Below are positions 24,110 to 34,575 of a DNA stretch of 64,000 nucleotides, piece after piece. Every line of letters starts with the position of its first letter. The first letter of the stretch is position 1. The position numbers and the translations under genes are program-made. The notes beneath the pieces are model-generated. The model made no database searches, was not told the DNA's origin, and saw nothing but the letters and a program-made list of their open reading frames with translations. This stretch comes from Rathayibacter iranicus NCPPB 2253 = VKM Ac-1602 (GTDB lineage Bacteria > Actinomycetota > Actinomycetes > Actinomycetales > Microbacteriaceae), in the NCBI RefSeq assembly GCF_003149025.1, contig NZ_QGDV01000001.1:463457-527456 (forward strand), given 5' to 3'.

Positions 24110-27100
24110 TCAGCCCGTGAGCACCTTGCGGATGCGGGGGAGGGAAACGCTCTCAGCGGTACCGAGGGCCTGGGCGAAGAAGCTCACCCGCAGCTCCTCG
24201 ATCATCCAGCGGGCGCGAGCCAGGTGCTCCGGAGCGTGCGCGGGCAGCGGCAGCTCGCCTCCGGCCGAGCGATAGAGATCCTGGGCGGCCTGCACCTCGT
24301 TCAGCCAGACCCGGTCGCGGCCCACGTTCTCGGCAATCTTGCCAAAGCGCTCCGTCATTGCCGCAAGATAGCGCGGCAGGTGCCGCAGCCGCTCCACTCC
24401 CGTGGCCGAGACGAAACCCGGGTAAAGGAGGCCCGAGAGTTGCTCCCGCGCGTCGGTCAGCGCCGGCAGCAGCGCCATGCTCGTCGAGGTTTTGAGCGCC
24501 TTCTCGACTCCGCGGGCCGTGGTCAGGATCGTCGTGACCGTCTTCACCGTCTCGAACATCGTGTCCATCACGCTCGCCGAGACGCGGTCGCGCACGGCGT
24601 CGAACTCGGCGCGGAGGAACAGCATCCCGTCGGGTTTCATCCGCCAGAGCACCGCGTCGACGCAGGCAAGCAGGCAGTCCGTGAACAGTGCGGTCGTGTT
24701 CTGGTACGGGCTCTGCGCAAGCACGAGCTTCTCGTTCGAAGTGAGGTGCTGCTGCACGTAGGCCACCGGGCTCGGGGTTGCCAGGAGGAGTAGACGCCGC
24801 ACGCCCTGCGGGTGCTCGCGGGCCTGGTCTTCGGGTGTGGCAAGCAGACGGATCGACACTGAGTCGCCGTCGTCGATCAGCGCGGGGTAGGCGCGGATCG
24901 TGTTACCGCCCTGCCGCGTGTCGGTGACGCGGGGGAGCTCGGGCATGTCCCAGGTCTTCATACCTCGGCGTTCGAGCGCGTCCGGAACGCGAGCCTCGAC
25001 CACCCGCGCGACCTCGTCGCGGACCCGACCTCGCAACCTCTCGGCCAGCGGAGCGAGTTCTTTGCCGGCCGCGATCGTGCGCCCACGCTCGTCGGCGACG
25101 GCGAAGGTGACGCGTAAGTGCGAGGGGATCCGCTCGAGGTCGAAGTCCTCGGGCTGCAGGACCACCCCCGCTTCGCGGCGGATCGCTCCGGCCAAGGTCG
25201 CGGCAAACGATTCGGTCGGCGGGTTCGGCACGTCCTGTGGCAGGGACGCAGTGAGCTTCCGTGCCCAGTCATTCGCGGGCACCACGTTCCGGCGCAGATG
25301 CTTGGGCAGCGCCTTGATCATCGCGGTCACCAGCTCGGCGCGCAGACCCGGCACCAGCCAGTCGAAGCCGAGAGGAGTGACGCGGGGCAGCAGCGCGAGC
25401 GGCACATGCACCGTCACTCCGTCCTCCTCCGTGCCCGGCTCGAACCGGTACGAGAGGCGCAAGCGTTGGTCGGCCTGGCGCCACTGCGTGGGGAAGGCGG
25501 TCTCGTCAATCTGCTCCGCGTCTTCGGGGAGGAGCGTCTCCTGCGTCATCGTCAGCAGGTCCGGCTCGTCGTGCTGGGCCGTGCGCCACCAGGAGTCGAA
25601 GGAGCGCACCGAGGTGATGTCGCGGGGGAGGCGTCGGTCGTAGAAGTCGAAGACCGCCTCGTCGTCGACGAGCAGATCACGGCGACGCGTCCGCTCCTCC
25701 AGCCGCTCGAGCTCGGCCCGCAGAGCGCGATTCTTGCGGTCGAACGCGTGCCGCGACTCCCACTCGCCCTCGACGAGCGCGTGCCGGATGAACAGCTCGC
25801 GCGCGGAGGAGGCGTCGATCCGCGAGAACTGGACGCGGCGACGCGCGATGATCGGAACTCCGTAGAGCGTGACCTTTTCATAGGCGACGGCCGCGCCCTG
25901 CGACTTTTCCCAGTGTGGCTCGCTGAACTGCCGCTTGACCAGGTCGCCCGCGATCGCCTCAGCCCAGGCCGGGTCGATCGCCGCGTTCGAGCGGGCGAAG
26001 AGGCGGCTCGTCTCGACCAACTCCGCACTCATCACCGCATCGGGCAGCTTCTTGGCGAGTGCGCTGCCCGGGAAGATCGAGAATTTGGCGTTGCGGGCGC
26101 CGATGTACTGCACGTTCTGGCGCTCGCGGTTCTTCGCCGCGCGCTGAGCCTGCTGCGAGGTGGTGTCTTTGATGCCGAGGTGCGAGAGCAGGCCGGCCAG
26201 GAGACTCCGGTGGATGCCGTCGGGGTCGATCTTTGGCTCGCCGAGTTCGAGCTTCAGCGGCCGGGCCAGCTGGCGGAGCTGGCCGAAGACGTCCTGCCAC
26301 TCCCGCACGCGCAGGTAGTTGAGGAACTCGCCCTTGCAGAGCCGGCGGAACGCGCTGGAGGAGAGTTCCTCCTGCTTCTCCTCCAGGTAATTCCACAGGT
26401 TGAGCAGGGTGAGAAAGTCGCTGGTCGGATCGACGAAGCGCGCATGCTGCTGGTCGGCCTGCGCGCGTCGCTCGAGCGGGCGCTCGCGGACGTCCTGGAT
26501 CGTGAGTCCCGCGACGATCGCCATCACCTCGCGGCTCACCCCGTGCCGACGCGACTCGATCACCATCCGCCCGAACCGCGGATCAATGGGCAGCCGCGCG
26601 AGATCCCGCCCGATCCGGGTGAGCTGCGGCGCCGTCTCCTTTTGCGAGATGCCAGTCGTGCTCGCGTGCTGCGGCGTGTTGCGGACCGAAGAGGCACCTC
26701 GCAGGGGGGAGGCGGGGGTCTGGAGGGCGCCGAGTTCGGTGAGGAGGTCGAGGCCGTCCTTGATGCCGCGGGAGTCGGGAGGCGTGAGGAAGGGGAAGGA
26801 CGCGATGTCGCCGAGGCCGAGCGAGATCATCTGCAGGATGACCGCGGCCAGGCCCGTGCGGAGAATTTCGGGGTCGGTGTACTCAGGCCGGCGGAGGTAG
26901 TCCTCCTCGGAGTAGAGGCGGATCGCGATGCCCGCGCTGGTGCGGCCCGAGCGGCCGGAGCGCTGATGCGCCGAGGCTTGCGAAACGGCCTCGATCGGGA
27001 GGCGCTGCACCTTCGAGCGCGCGCTGTAGCGCGAGATGCGGGCGGTGCCGCCGTCGATCACATAGCGGATTCCGGGAACGGTGAGGCTCGTCTCCGCGAC

Positions 27101-28009
27101 ATTGGTCGCCAGCACGACACGGCGCCGGATGCCGGGAGTGCGCGAGCGCTCGAAGACGCGGTGCTGGTCGGCGGCGGAGAGGCGCCCGTAGAGAGGGAGC
27201 ACCTCGGTGCCGGGCAGGTTCCGCCCGCGAATGGCGTCCTCGGCATCACGGATCTCGTTCTCGCCCGAAAGGAAGACGAGGACGTCCCCCGGATCCTCGC
27301 GTGCCAGCTCGGCCAGAGCGTCGATGATGCCGGTCATCAGATCGCGGCTGCCGCTGGTCGCATCCGGGACGTCGGTGTCGTCGTCCTCCTCCGGCTCCTC
27401 GGCGACCAGCGGGCGATAGCGGATCTCGACCGGGTAGGTGCGGCCGGAGACTTCGATGATCGGCGCCGGGGCCCCGGAGGCGTCCGAGAAGTGCGCGGCG
27501 AAGCTCTGCGGATCGATCGTCGCCGACGTGATGATCACCTTGAGGTCGGGACGCTGCGGCAGGAGGCGGTGCAGGTAGCCGAGCAGGAAGTCGATGTTGA
27601 GGCTGCGCTCGTGCGCCTCGTCGATGATGATCGTGTCGTACCGGCTGAGCATCCGGTCATGGTTCATCTCGTTGAGCAAGATGCCGTCGGTCATCAGCTT
27701 GATCCGCGTCGAGGCGGATGCCTTATCGGTGAACCGGACCTGGTATCCGACGATCCCGCCGACCTCATCGTCGAGTTCCTCCGCGATGCGCTCGGCGATC
27801 GTGCGGGCCGCGATGCGCCGGGGCTGCGTGTGCGCGATGCTCTCGCGCCCCAGCTCCAGGCAAATTTTTGGCAGCTGCGTCGTCTTCCCCGACCCTGTCG
27901 CCCCCGCGACGATGACCACCTGGTTGTCGCGGATCGCCGCCGCAATGTCTTCACGCCGCGCCGACACGGGCAGTTCGGCCGGATACCGAACCCTGAACAC
28001 ATCCACCAT
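24110..28009 (-). CDS. hrpA: ATP-dependent RNA helicase HrpA
   Basis: 1299 residues, full length for the family. Walker A GATGSGKTTQLPK, DEAH box IIDEAHERSLNIDF, motif III TSATIDPQSF and motif VI HQRSGRSGR, followed by the winged-helix, HA2 and OB-fold regions and the long DUF3418 C-terminal region typical of HrpA. In Escherichia coli and other bacteria HrpA is a 3'-5' RNA helicase implicated in rescue of stalled ribosomes and mRNA processing. It is monocistronic, ending 92 bases before the MFS gene. Several longer reading frames lie on the opposite strand but they are shadows of high-G+C coding sequence. Confidence 0.95.
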   Translation of the reverse strand: MVDVFRVRYPAELPVSARREDIAAAIRDNQVVIVAGATGSGKTTQLPKICLELGRESIAHTQPRRIAARTIAERIAEELDDEVGGIVGYQVRFTDKASASTRIKLMTDGILLNEMNHDRMLSRYDTIIIDEAHERSLNIDFLLGYLHRLLPQRPDLKVIITSATIDPQSFAAHFSDASGAPAPIIEVSGRTYPVEIRYRPLVAEEPEEDDDTDVPDATSGSRDLMTGIIDALAELAREDPGDVLVFLSGENEIRDAEDAIRGRNLPGTEVLPLYGRLSAADQHRVFERSRTPGIRRRVVLATNVAETSLTVPGIRYVIDGGTARISRYSARSKVQRLPIEAVSQASAHQRSGRSGRTSAGIAIRLYSEEDYLRRPEYTDPEILRTGLAAVILQMISLGLGDIASFPFLTPPDSRGIKDGLDLLTELGALQTPASPLRGASSVRNTPQHASTTGISQKETAPQLTRIGRDLARLPIDPRFGRMVIESRRHGVSREVMAIVAGLTIQDVRERPLERRAQADQQHARFVDPTSDFLTLLNLWNYLEEKQEELSSSAFRRLCKGEFLNYLRVREWQDVFGQLRQLARPLKLELGEPKIDPDGIHRSLLAGLLSHLGIKDTTSQQAQRAAKNRERQNVQYIGARNAKFSIFPGSALAKKLPDAVMSAELVETSRLFARSNAAIDPAWAEAIAGDLVKRQFSEPHWEKSQGAAVAYEKVTLYGVPIIARRRVQFSRIDASSARELFIRHALVEGEWESRHAFDRKNRALRAELERLEERTRRRDLLVDDEAVFDFYDRRLPRDITSVRSFDSWWRTAQHDEPDLLTMTQETLLPEDAEQIDETAFPTQWRQADQRLRLSYRFEPGTEEDGVTVHVPLALLPRVTPLGFDWLVPGLRAELVTAMIKALPKHLRRNVVPANDWARKLTASLPQDVPNPPTESFAATLAGAIRREAGVVLQPEDFDLERIPSHLRVTFAVADERGRTIAAGKELAPLAERLRGRVRDEVARVVEARVPDALERRGMKTWDMPELPRVTDTRQGGNTIRAYPALIDDGDSVSIRLLATPEDQAREHPQGVRRLLLLATPSPVAYVQQHLTSNEKLVLAQSPYQNTTALFTDCLLACVDAVLWRMKPDGMLFLRAEFDAVRDRVSASVMDTMFETVKTVTTILTTARGVEKALKTSTSMALLPALTDAREQLSGLLYPGFVSATGVERLRHLPRYLAAMTERFGKIAENVGRDRVWLNEVQAAQDLYRSAGGELPLPAHAPEHLARARWMIEELRVSFFAQALGTAESVSLPRIRKVLTG

Positions 28010-28046
28010 CAGCCCCCCACCCTACGCCCGCATGCGACAATGCCCT

Positions 28047-28131
28047 ATCTCGCGAAATGTCGCGAGATCCCCTGTCCCGGACGAGATCGGGCGCCCCGGC
28101 GCCGTATGTCGACCGCGACGCCCGATCTCGT
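28047..28131. repeat. Pair of intergenic palindromes
   Basis: Two inverted repeats between divergent genes: ATCTCGCGA/TCGCGAGAT (28047-28055 and 28060-28068) and ACGAGATCGGGCG with its complement (28081-28093 and 28119-28131). Related text occurs at 51205-51290 (for example GACGAGATCGG and TCGCGACATTTCGCG), suggesting a dispersed genomic repeat family. Confidence 0.65.
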
Positions 28132-28143
28132 GGGAGCACCTCG

Positions 28144-28386
28144 ATGAATGCACAGTCCCTGCTGGTCGTGCTGAACATCGTGCTGCTGCTATTCGCGATT
28201 CAGGGCGTGCTCGCGAATCCGCGGCTGTCGAAGGTCGCGAAAGTGGCGTGGGTGGCGTTCATCGTGATCGCCCCGTTCTTCGGCAGCATCGCCTACCTCG
28301 TACTGGGGCGGCGAGGGCGCGGAGGCGGCGCGGGCACCGTCGTTCGCGGCACGGAGCGGCCAAGCGGCTGGTTCTTCGAGCGCTGA
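28144..28386 (+). CDS. Small PLDc_N-domain membrane protein
   Basis: 80 residues from ATG 28144. Two membrane segments (about 7-25 and 34-54) with a short polar loop (ANPRLSKVAK) and the ending AYLVLGRRGRG, which match the N-terminal membrane domain of phospholipase D/cardiolipin synthase-like proteins (PLDc_N). No catalytic HKD domain is present; stand-alone PLDc_N proteins are common in actinobacteria and of unknown role. A C-terminal tail GTERPSGWFFER follows. The next gene starts 51 bases downstream on the same strand. Confidence 0.75.
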   Translation: MNAQSLLVVLNIVLLLFAIQGVLANPRLSKVAKVAWVAFIVIAPFFGSIAYLVLGRRGRGGGAGTVVRGTERPSGWFFER

Positions 28387-28437
28387 GCGTCCGGCAACCC
28401 CCTGATGCGCAGTCAGCCCGCGCCTAGCCTGGGGCGC

Positions 28438-30291
28438 ATGGCCGAACGACTGCGCTCCAGTGTCAGCCCCTACCTCCGCTCGCACGCGGATAATCCGGTC
28501 GACTGGTTTCCGTGGGGCGAGGAGGCGTTCGCCGAAGCCAAGCGCCGCGATGTCCCCCTGCTGATCTCCATCGGTTACGCCACGTGCCACTGGTGCCACG
28601 TCATGGCGCGGGAATCGTTCTCGGATCCGATGCTCGCGGCGCAGCTCAACGAGGGCTTCGTCGCCGTGAAGGTCGACCGGGAGGAGCATCCCGATGTCGA
28701 CACCGCCTATCTGAGGGCCGCGAGCGCCTTCACCCGTCAGCTCGGCTGGCCGCTGACCGCGTTCGCCACTCCCGCCGGCGAGACCTTCTTTGCCGGCACC
28801 TACTTCCCGCCCCGCGCCGTCGGTGGCGTGCCCGCGTTCGCCGACGTGCTCACCGCAGTCTCCGAAGCGTGGCGGCTACGCCGCGACGAGGTGCAGGCAA
28901 CGGCAGGCTCCCTCGCGGCGGCGCTGCGCGAGGCGACCGCCTCCTTGCCCGCCGCCTCGACACTTCCGGACGACGCCGCGCTCGAGAGCGCAGTCGCCGC
29001 TCTGGCCGCCGAGGAGGACCGCGTGTACGGCGGGTTCGGCGGCGCGCCGAAGTTCCCGGTCGCGCCGGTGCTCGGGTTCCTTGCTACCCGGGCTAGCGGA
29101 GCCGCGCTCGCCGAGCGGACTCTCCTTGCCCTCGCCGCGTCCCCGCTGCGCGATCATGACGGCGGTTTCTTCCGCTACGCGACGCAGGCCGACTGGAGCG
29201 AACCGCACTACGAGCGGATGCTGTACGACAACGCGCAATTGCTCGACGTCGCCGCTCTGCTGCTCGGTCGCGCGGGCACTCGCAGCGACGAAGTCGCGGG
29301 TATCGCGGAGGGGATCGCCTCCTTCCTCGTGACCACACTGCAGCGGCCGAGTGGTGGCTTCGCGAGCGCCCAGGACTCGGAGAGCATCATCGACGGGCAG
29401 CGCTCGGAGGGCGGCTACTACCTCGCGGCCGACCGCTCCCGCCTTGTGCCGCCATCGCTCGATGAGAAGGTCGTCACGGGGTGGAACGGGCTCGCCATCC
29501 GGGCACTTGCCCGCGCAGGCAGGGCGCTCGGGCGCGCGGAGTGGATCGAGGCGGCCCGGCGTGCGGCGGACTTCCTGCTCAGGCGGCACGTCGTCGATGG
29601 ACGAGTGAGCGTTCGCGCCTCCCTCGGCGACGCGGTGTCGGCGGCGCGACCGGTGCTGGAGGACCTCGGGATGCTCGCCGGCGGCCTCCTCCAGCTCGCG
29701 CTCGCCGAGGGCCGGCCGCGCTACGCCGTTGTGGCACGGTCGCTCCTTGATGGTGCCGTTGATGCTGCGTCCGGGCCGCTGCCGTTCGCCCTCCCGGGCG
29801 GAGGCGACCCGGCGCTGACAGCTCGCGGCCTGCTGCTCGCAGCTGATCCTTCTGAGGGCGCGTACCCCTCCGGCCTCGCGGCGACGGCCGAGGCGGCGCA
29901 CGAGCTGTACCTCTTAACGGGCCAGCGGCGTTACCGCGTGGCGGCGGAGGCGGTCGTCACCGTGGTCGCACCGGGCTCGCTCGCGCAGCCGATGGGGTTC
30001 GGCGCCGTGCTCGCGCTCGCGTCGCGCCTCGCCCGTCCGGTCCGCCAGCTTGTGCTCGTCGCTCCTTGCGCCGCCGGGCTCGCCGATCTGCTTCGTGGGG
30101 CGCAGGAGACGGAACTCGGTGTACTGGCGGGGGTTTCGGATGAGGGCGCTCGGGAGTGGGCAGAGGCGGGCTTTGAACTCTTCGAGGGACGAGTCTCGCG
30201 GGACGCCCTGCCGACCGCGTACTCCTGCGAGTCCTTCGTCTGCGCTCTGCCCAGCACGCGGCTTCCGGAGGAGATCGTCACGCGGCCGTGA
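28438..30291 (+). CDS. Thioredoxin-domain protein (DUF255/YyaL type)
   Basis: 617 residues from ATG 28438. The N-terminal DUF255 thioredoxin-like domain carries the CxxC motif in [16 protein letters not shown], followed by the strongly conserved [16 protein letters not shown]. The rest is an (alpha/alpha)6-barrel-like region, with blocks [30 protein letters not shown] and [13 protein letters not shown]. The family includes human SPATA20 and bacterial YyaL; its substrate is not established, though a redox or glycan-related enzyme has been proposed. Its end overlaps the convergent sulfurtransferase gene by 14 bases. Confidence 0.92.
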   Translation: MAERLRSSVSPYLRSHADNPVDWFPWGEEAFAEAKRRDVPLLISIGYATCHWCHVMARESFSDPMLAAQLNEGFVAVKVDREEHPDVDTAYLRAASAFTRQLGWPLTAFATPAGETFFAGTYFPPRAVGGVPAFADVLTAVSEAWRLRRDEVQATAGSLAAALREATASLPAASTLPDDAALESAVAALAAEEDRVYGGFGGAPKFPVAPVLGFLATRASGAALAERTLLALAASPLRDHDGGFFRYATQADWSEPHYERMLYDNAQLLDVAALLLGRAGTRSDEVAGIAEGIASFLVTTLQRPSGGFASAQDSESIIDGQRSEGGYYLAADRSRLVPPSLDEKVVTGWNGLAIRALARAGRALGRAEWIEAARRAADFLLRRHVVDGRVSVRASLGDAVSAARPVLEDLGMLAGGLLQLALAEGRPRYAVVARSLLDGAVDAASGPLPFALPGGGDPALTARGLLLAADPSEGAYPSGLAATAEAAHELYLLTGQRRYRVAAEAVVTVVAPGSLAQPMGFGAVLALASRLARPVRQLVLVAPCAAGLADLLRGAQETELGVLAGVSDEGAREWAEAGFELFEGRVSRDALPTAYSCESFVCALPSTRLPEEIVTRP

Positions 30292-31195
30292 CTACGAGCG
30301 GCGCGTCGGGGTCGGCCGCCCACTCATTGAGCGAGCCGTCATAGACGACCGCCGTCTCGACGCCCAGGACCGCGAGCGCGAGCGCGTCCGCGGTGGCCGC
30401 GATACCGCCTCCGCAGTAGAGGACGATGCGCTCGGACTCCAGGCTCGCGCCGAACAGCGCGCGCAGTCGCTCGGGCGGCAGCAGAGTGTTGGCTGTGCGG
30501 TCGACTAAACGGCCGGCCGGAACGCTGCGCGAGCCGGGGAGGTGCCCGCGACGAAGCCTCCGCCCCTCCTCGCCGGTGAATTCTTTTGGCGGGACGGCGC
30601 AGACGAGGGCGCCGGCCGCCTCGCCGCGGAGCACGCTCTCGACGCCGGCCTTGTCGATCCAGAGTGGCCGCTCCACGCGGACCGTGATCCCCTTGCTCGG
30701 GGCGGGCTCGACGTGTCCGGTCTCGATCGGTCGCTTCTCGCGCCGCCACGCCGACAGGCCGCCGTCCAGCACGGCGACCGCGTCGTGCCCCGCGGAGCGC
30801 AGCAGCCACCACAGGCGCGAGGCCCACTGACCCACCGCCGAGTCGTAGACCACGACCACAGAGTCATCATCGATGCCGAGGGCGGCGGTCGCGGCAGCGA
30901 AGCGCCCGGGGTCGAGGCGGGAGAAGGGGAACGGCGCCTCGGGGTCGGAGAGCTGCTGGAGGAGATCACCGAAGACCGCACCGGGCACGTGGCCTTCGAC
31001 GAGGTGTTGCTCGTCGCCGCTGAGATAGCCGGGAAGGCCATCGTGGCCGGGCACGAGGAGAACGCTGGCGTCGACGACGACGAGGTTGTCGCGGCCGAGG
31101 TGATCGGCTAGCCACTGCGTCGAGACGATCGGCCGGGCGAGGTAAGGGGTCGAAGTGTTGCTCACCTGCTCCACGCTAGGCGCCACCGCCGACAT
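30278..31195 (-). CDS. Sulfurtransferase (two rhodanese domains)
   Basis: 305 residues. Two rhodanese-like domains: the inactive N-domain includes [12 protein letters not shown] and [17 protein letters not shown]; the C-domain ends in the active-site loop YCGGGIAAT, with catalytic Cys. This loop (CGGGIAA) fits the thiosulfate or 3-mercaptopyruvate sulfurtransferase family. ATG 31195 is used; a GTG ten codons downstream ([12 protein letters not shown]) is also plausible. It donates sulfane sulfur to cyanide or thiols. No neighbouring sulfur gene is nearby on the same strand. Confidence 0.9.
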   Translation of the reverse strand: MSAVAPSVEQVSNTSTPYLARPIVSTQWLADHLGRDNLVVVDASVLLVPGHDGLPGYLSGDEQHLVEGHVPGAVFGDLLQQLSDPEAPFPFSRLDPGRFAAATAALGIDDDSVVVVYDSAVGQWASRLWWLLRSAGHDAVAVLDGGLSAWRREKRPIETGHVEPAPSKGITVRVERPLWIDKAGVESVLRGEAAGALVCAVPPKEFTGEEGRRLRRGHLPGSRSVPAGRLVDRTANTLLPPERLRALFGASLESERIVLYCGGGIAATADALALAVLGVETAVVYDGSLNEWAADPDAPLVVTAA

Positions 31196-31436
31196 CCGCC
31201 CGCATACCCGTCACGGGGCTTCATGCGGGCCGCCCGCGGTCGGCTGCGCGGCCGTATGCCGCGACGTGCGCGTTCCGCTCTCACCGTGGCGTCGAAGGGG
31301 ACACGGTGGAGTGTCTGCGAGCGGATGCCGTGGGCCGGGCGACTTGCCGCGAGCAGAGGCTCCTCCACAGGGACCGGTTTTCCCCAGATCCGTCCGGGCC
31401 CGTCCGGAGGACGAGCCGATCACCCAGGATCGACGC

Positions 31437-32393
31437 ATGACGCAACTCCCCCTCTTCTTCGTCCGCGACTTGCGCCGACGCGGCACCCCCTCCGCTCTCG
31501 CACGCGATCTCGAAACGCTGTGGCGCGGGGTGCGCACGCCGGCGGCTGCGTGGCGGGCGGCGGATGAGGCGACACGTCAGCACGCCCGCGTCCGTGCGGC
31601 GGTCGGACTGCGCCGCGAGGGCGTCCTTGTCGGGGAGTCCGCCGCTCTCCTGCACGGTATTCCTCTGATTGATGGGCTCGATCCTCGCGTTCACGTTCTG
31701 GCGAGGGCCGGTGTCGGGAGCCGGACGCGCGGCTCGATACGGGAGCGGAGCTTCGCGGTGCCGCCAGACGTGGTGGAGATCGGAGGGATCCCCGTCTCGT
31801 CCATCGCCGATACGGTCGTCGACCTCGCCCGTCACTCGACGCTGCGCCGAGCCGTCGTCGCCGTCGATCACGTTCTGCACGCCGAGGCGGTCGCCGGTCG
31901 CGATCCGGAGCGGCTGCGCGAAACCCTGCGCGTGCGTGTGGATCGATTAGGCAGCGGACGCGGGGTGCGGATGGCCGCCGAGGCCGTCTCGTTCGCGGAT
32001 GCGCGTGCGGGCTCGCCGCTTGAGTCGGTCAGCAGAGTCGAGATCGCCGTCGCGGGCTTCCCCGCGCCGCGCCTCCGGCACGTCTGGCACCTGCCCGATG
32101 GCGCCACAGTGGTGACCGTTTTCGACTGGCCGGCGTGTGGCCTCGTCGGTGACATCGACGGGCGCGAGATGTACGGGGTCTTAGCGGCCGAGCAGGCCGA
32201 CGGCTTCGTCGGCGCCGCATTCCGCGAGAAGCGGCGCGAGAACGCGCTGCGGCTCCTCGGTCTCCGTGTGATCCGCTGGGAGTGGCGAGAGGCGATCGCG
32301 GCCGATCCGTTGATCGCCCTGCTCCGAACGGCCGGCCTTCTGCAGCGCCAGCGGACGCGTCACGTGGTTCGCGCTACACGGCACTCAAAATGA
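31437..32393 (+). CDS. AbiEi-like/DUF559-type hypothetical protein
   Basis: 318 residues from ATG 31437, near no convincing ribosome site. Winged-helix-like start (ATRQHARVRAAVGLRREGVLVGESAALLHGIPL) typical of 'type IV toxin-antitoxin AbiEi-like' proteins of actinobacteria, then a C-terminal nuclease-fold half. There the strands VVTVFDWPACGLVGDIDG and EKRRENALRLLGLRVIRW resemble Vsr/DUF559 endonuclease-like domains, although the key acidic residue is in GDIDG. Actinobacterial genomes carry many such proteins without a cognate toxin; no AbiEii partner is seen here, so a defence role cannot be claimed. Confidence 0.65.
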   Translation: MTQLPLFFVRDLRRRGTPSALARDLETLWRGVRTPAAAWRAADEATRQHARVRAAVGLRREGVLVGESAALLHGIPLIDGLDPRVHVLARAGVGSRTRGSIRERSFAVPPDVVEIGGIPVSSIADTVVDLARHSTLRRAVVAVDHVLHAEAVAGRDPERLRETLRVRVDRLGSGRGVRMAAEAVSFADARAGSPLESVSRVEIAVAGFPAPRLRHVWHLPDGATVVTVFDWPACGLVGDIDGREMYGVLAAEQADGFVGAAFREKRRENALRLLGLRVIRWEWREAIAADPLIALLRTAGLLQRQRTRHVVRATRHSK

Positions 32394-32499
32394 AGCAGTC
32401 CCGGGCCGAGCCCCGCCGGTTTCTGCCGTGTCGGCAGCTGCGAGACCCCAGGTTGTCATCGGCCTACCCGGAGTCGGCACCTCGGTGTACGGAGCGGCT

Positions 32500-33879
32500 T
32501 CAGCACTCGATGACGTTGACCGCCAGCCCGCCCTCGCTCGTCTCCTTGTACTTCGAGGACATATCGATTCCGGTCTGGCGCATCGTCTCGATCACTGCGT
32601 CGAGCGAGACGCGGTGGGTACCGTCGCCGTGCAGCGCCAGCCGTGCTGCACTCACCGCAGTCGACGATGCGATGGCGTTGCGTTCGATACACGGGATCTG
32701 CACGAGCCCGCCCACCGGGTCGCAGGTCAGGCCAAGGTGGTGTTCCATCGCGATCTCGGCCGCATTTTCGACCTGCTGCGGAGTTCCGCCGAGCACTGCG
32801 CACAGAGCCCCGGCGGCCATCGCGCAGGCAGAGCCGACCTCGCCTTGGCATCCCGCCTCCGCTCCCGAGATCGAGGCGTTCGTCTTGCAGAGCGAGCCGA
32901 TCGCCGCCGCTGTCAGGAGGAACCGCCTCACGCCCGCCCGGTCGGCCCCCGGGACGAAGCGGAGGTAGTAGTGCGCCACCGCCGGAATGATGCCCGCCGC
33001 CCCGTTCGTCGGCGCGGTGACGACGCGCCCACCTGCGGCGTTCTCCTCGTTGACCGCGAGGGCGAACGCGTGCAGCCACTCCACCGAGGTCGCCCGGGCA
33101 CGGTCAAGTGGGTCCTCCTCGAAGGCTTCGAGCCGCTTCCGCAGCACGGAGGCGCGGCGGCGGACGCCGAGCCCGCCGGGAAGTATGCCTTCGGTCGCCA
33201 GCCCGTGCTCGACGCAGGTTGCCATCGCGTCCCAGACTGCGTCCAGGCGCTCGATGACGTTGACTCCGGGGTGCAGGGCCCACTCGTTCGCGAGGGCGAT
33301 CTCGGAGATTCCCGTGCCCGTCCGGTCGCAGATCGCGAGCAGGTCGAGGCCCGAGTCGAACGGGAAGGGGTGCGCGGCGAGAGCCGCCAGCTCGGCGCGC
33401 TCTCCCGCCCGGCGGATGAACCCGCCGCCGATCGAGTAGTAGGTCTCCTCCCACACGGGCAGCGGTGCGTCGCCAAGCCACACGCTGAAGGTCAGGGCGT
33501 TCGGATGCTCGGGCAGCCGGGTCCGCGGCTCGAAGGCGATATCGTCGCGCGTCATCGGGAGGCGCTTCTCGCCGGCCAGCATGATCGAGCCCGCATCCTC
33601 GAGACGATGCCATGCTCCGCGAACCTCTTCTGGATCGCACGTCTCGGGATCGAGGCCCGAGAGCCCGGCGACGACGGCGTCGGGAGTACCGTGGCCGATC
33701 CCGGTCGACCCAAGCGAGCCGTAGAGAGTGCAGCCCACCCGGCTGACCTGGTGCAGGATCCCCGCGTCTCGGATCCGCTCCGCGAGCGCGAGGGCGGCGC
33801 GCATCGGGCCGACGGTGTGCGAACTGGACGGCCCAATCCCGACGCTGAACAGGTCGAAGACGGAGACGTAGGCGCTCAT
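32500..33879 (-). CDS. sdaA: L-serine ammonia-lyase (single chain)
   Basis: 459 residues. N-terminal block SVFDLFSVGIGPSSSHTVGP and the conserved catalytic-domain region QGEVGSACAMAAGALCAVLGG with Cys ligands of the [4Fe-4S] cluster. Single-chain enzymes of about 455 residues are the usual Actinobacteria/Proteobacteria type. It deaminates L-serine to pyruvate and ammonia in the cytoplasm. It stands alone, convergent with the AbiEi-like gene (about 100 bases between stops), with a long non-coding region upstream. Confidence 0.95.
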   Translation of the reverse strand: MSAYVSVFDLFSVGIGPSSSHTVGPMRAALALAERIRDAGILHQVSRVGCTLYGSLGSTGIGHGTPDAVVAGLSGLDPETCDPEEVRGAWHRLEDAGSIMLAGEKRLPMTRDDIAFEPRTRLPEHPNALTFSVWLGDAPLPVWEETYYSIGGGFIRRAGERAELAALAAHPFPFDSGLDLLAICDRTGTGISEIALANEWALHPGVNVIERLDAVWDAMATCVEHGLATEGILPGGLGVRRRASVLRKRLEAFEEDPLDRARATSVEWLHAFALAVNEENAAGGRVVTAPTNGAAGIIPAVAHYYLRFVPGADRAGVRRFLLTAAAIGSLCKTNASISGAEAGCQGEVGSACAMAAGALCAVLGGTPQQVENAAEIAMEHHLGLTCDPVGGLVQIPCIERNAIASSTAVSAARLALHGDGTHRVSLDAVIETMRQTGIDMSSKYKETSEGGLAVNVIEC

Positions 33880-34575
33880 CCACTGAGACTACGCCGGGCT
33901 ACACGGGACGGTTGGAGCGATATCGCGGTGGGTACCCAGTCGGGCACCCACCCCGGGGCGGTGGTCAGGACGTTTCCCCGAGGCTCACCACTCGTCGTGC
34001 GCGTGGTCGGAGTGTCCCGCGTCGCCGGGGCCGAGCGCGAGCATCGTGCCCAGCGCATCGCACGCGCTCCGCATGACCGCGCCGGAATAGTGGCCGGAGC
34101 CAACGTCGTGTCCACATGGCGGTTACGAGATGTGGAAGCGTCTCGGTCCCGCAAGAGAGGCTGGCGCCGACCGGCAGGAGGACACTCGGCGGCGTCGAGA
34201 CGCGCCCGGGTCACTCATGACGCGCGCGGGCTGCTATTTTCGCCGGGACGCACCGCCGGAGTGGGCCTCAGGTGCCGGGAGGGAGCAGACCGTGAACGCC
34301 GCTTTGCCGACGATCCTCCTTTCCGCACACTGGCTTCTGACAAGACCCGAGCGCTCGACACGTCCGCTGGCAGCGCTTCAGCCGCGTGTCCGGCAGCCGT
34401 GGACCTGCGCCGAGGGCTCCCGGAGGACACCGCCTATTCCCGCCCGTACTCGTCCAAAAGGGCAGTGACGCGTGCCCGACCTGCGGCAGCGCGCCGCAGC
34501 GGACACGTCTCCCTTCACCACAGCGAGCGCCGAAACCTCCGCGGCGACCGCCGAAACCACCTGAGAGGAGGAACT
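33880..34575. other. Long non-coding interval upstream of rtcB
   Basis: About 700 bases separate divergent sdaA and rtcB. Short open frames exist on both strands but none has family-like sequence or a ribosome site, and I see no tRNA or convincing terminator. GAGAGGAGG (34563-34571) immediately before 34576 is the rtcB ribosome site. The interval may hold two promoters, an uncalled RNA gene, or degenerate coding sequence. Confidence 0.5.

Noticed and set aside
25118..28147. Very long open frame on the + strand opposite hrpA
   Set aside because: Product is Arg/Gly/Asp/Val-rich low-complexity text without family features; it is a shadow of high-G+C coding sequence on the minus strand.
32428..34575. 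N-terminal extension of rtcB by about 700 residues
   Set aside because: The extension runs antisense over sdaA and has no protein-like composition; the RtcB family start and a strong ribosome site are at 34576.
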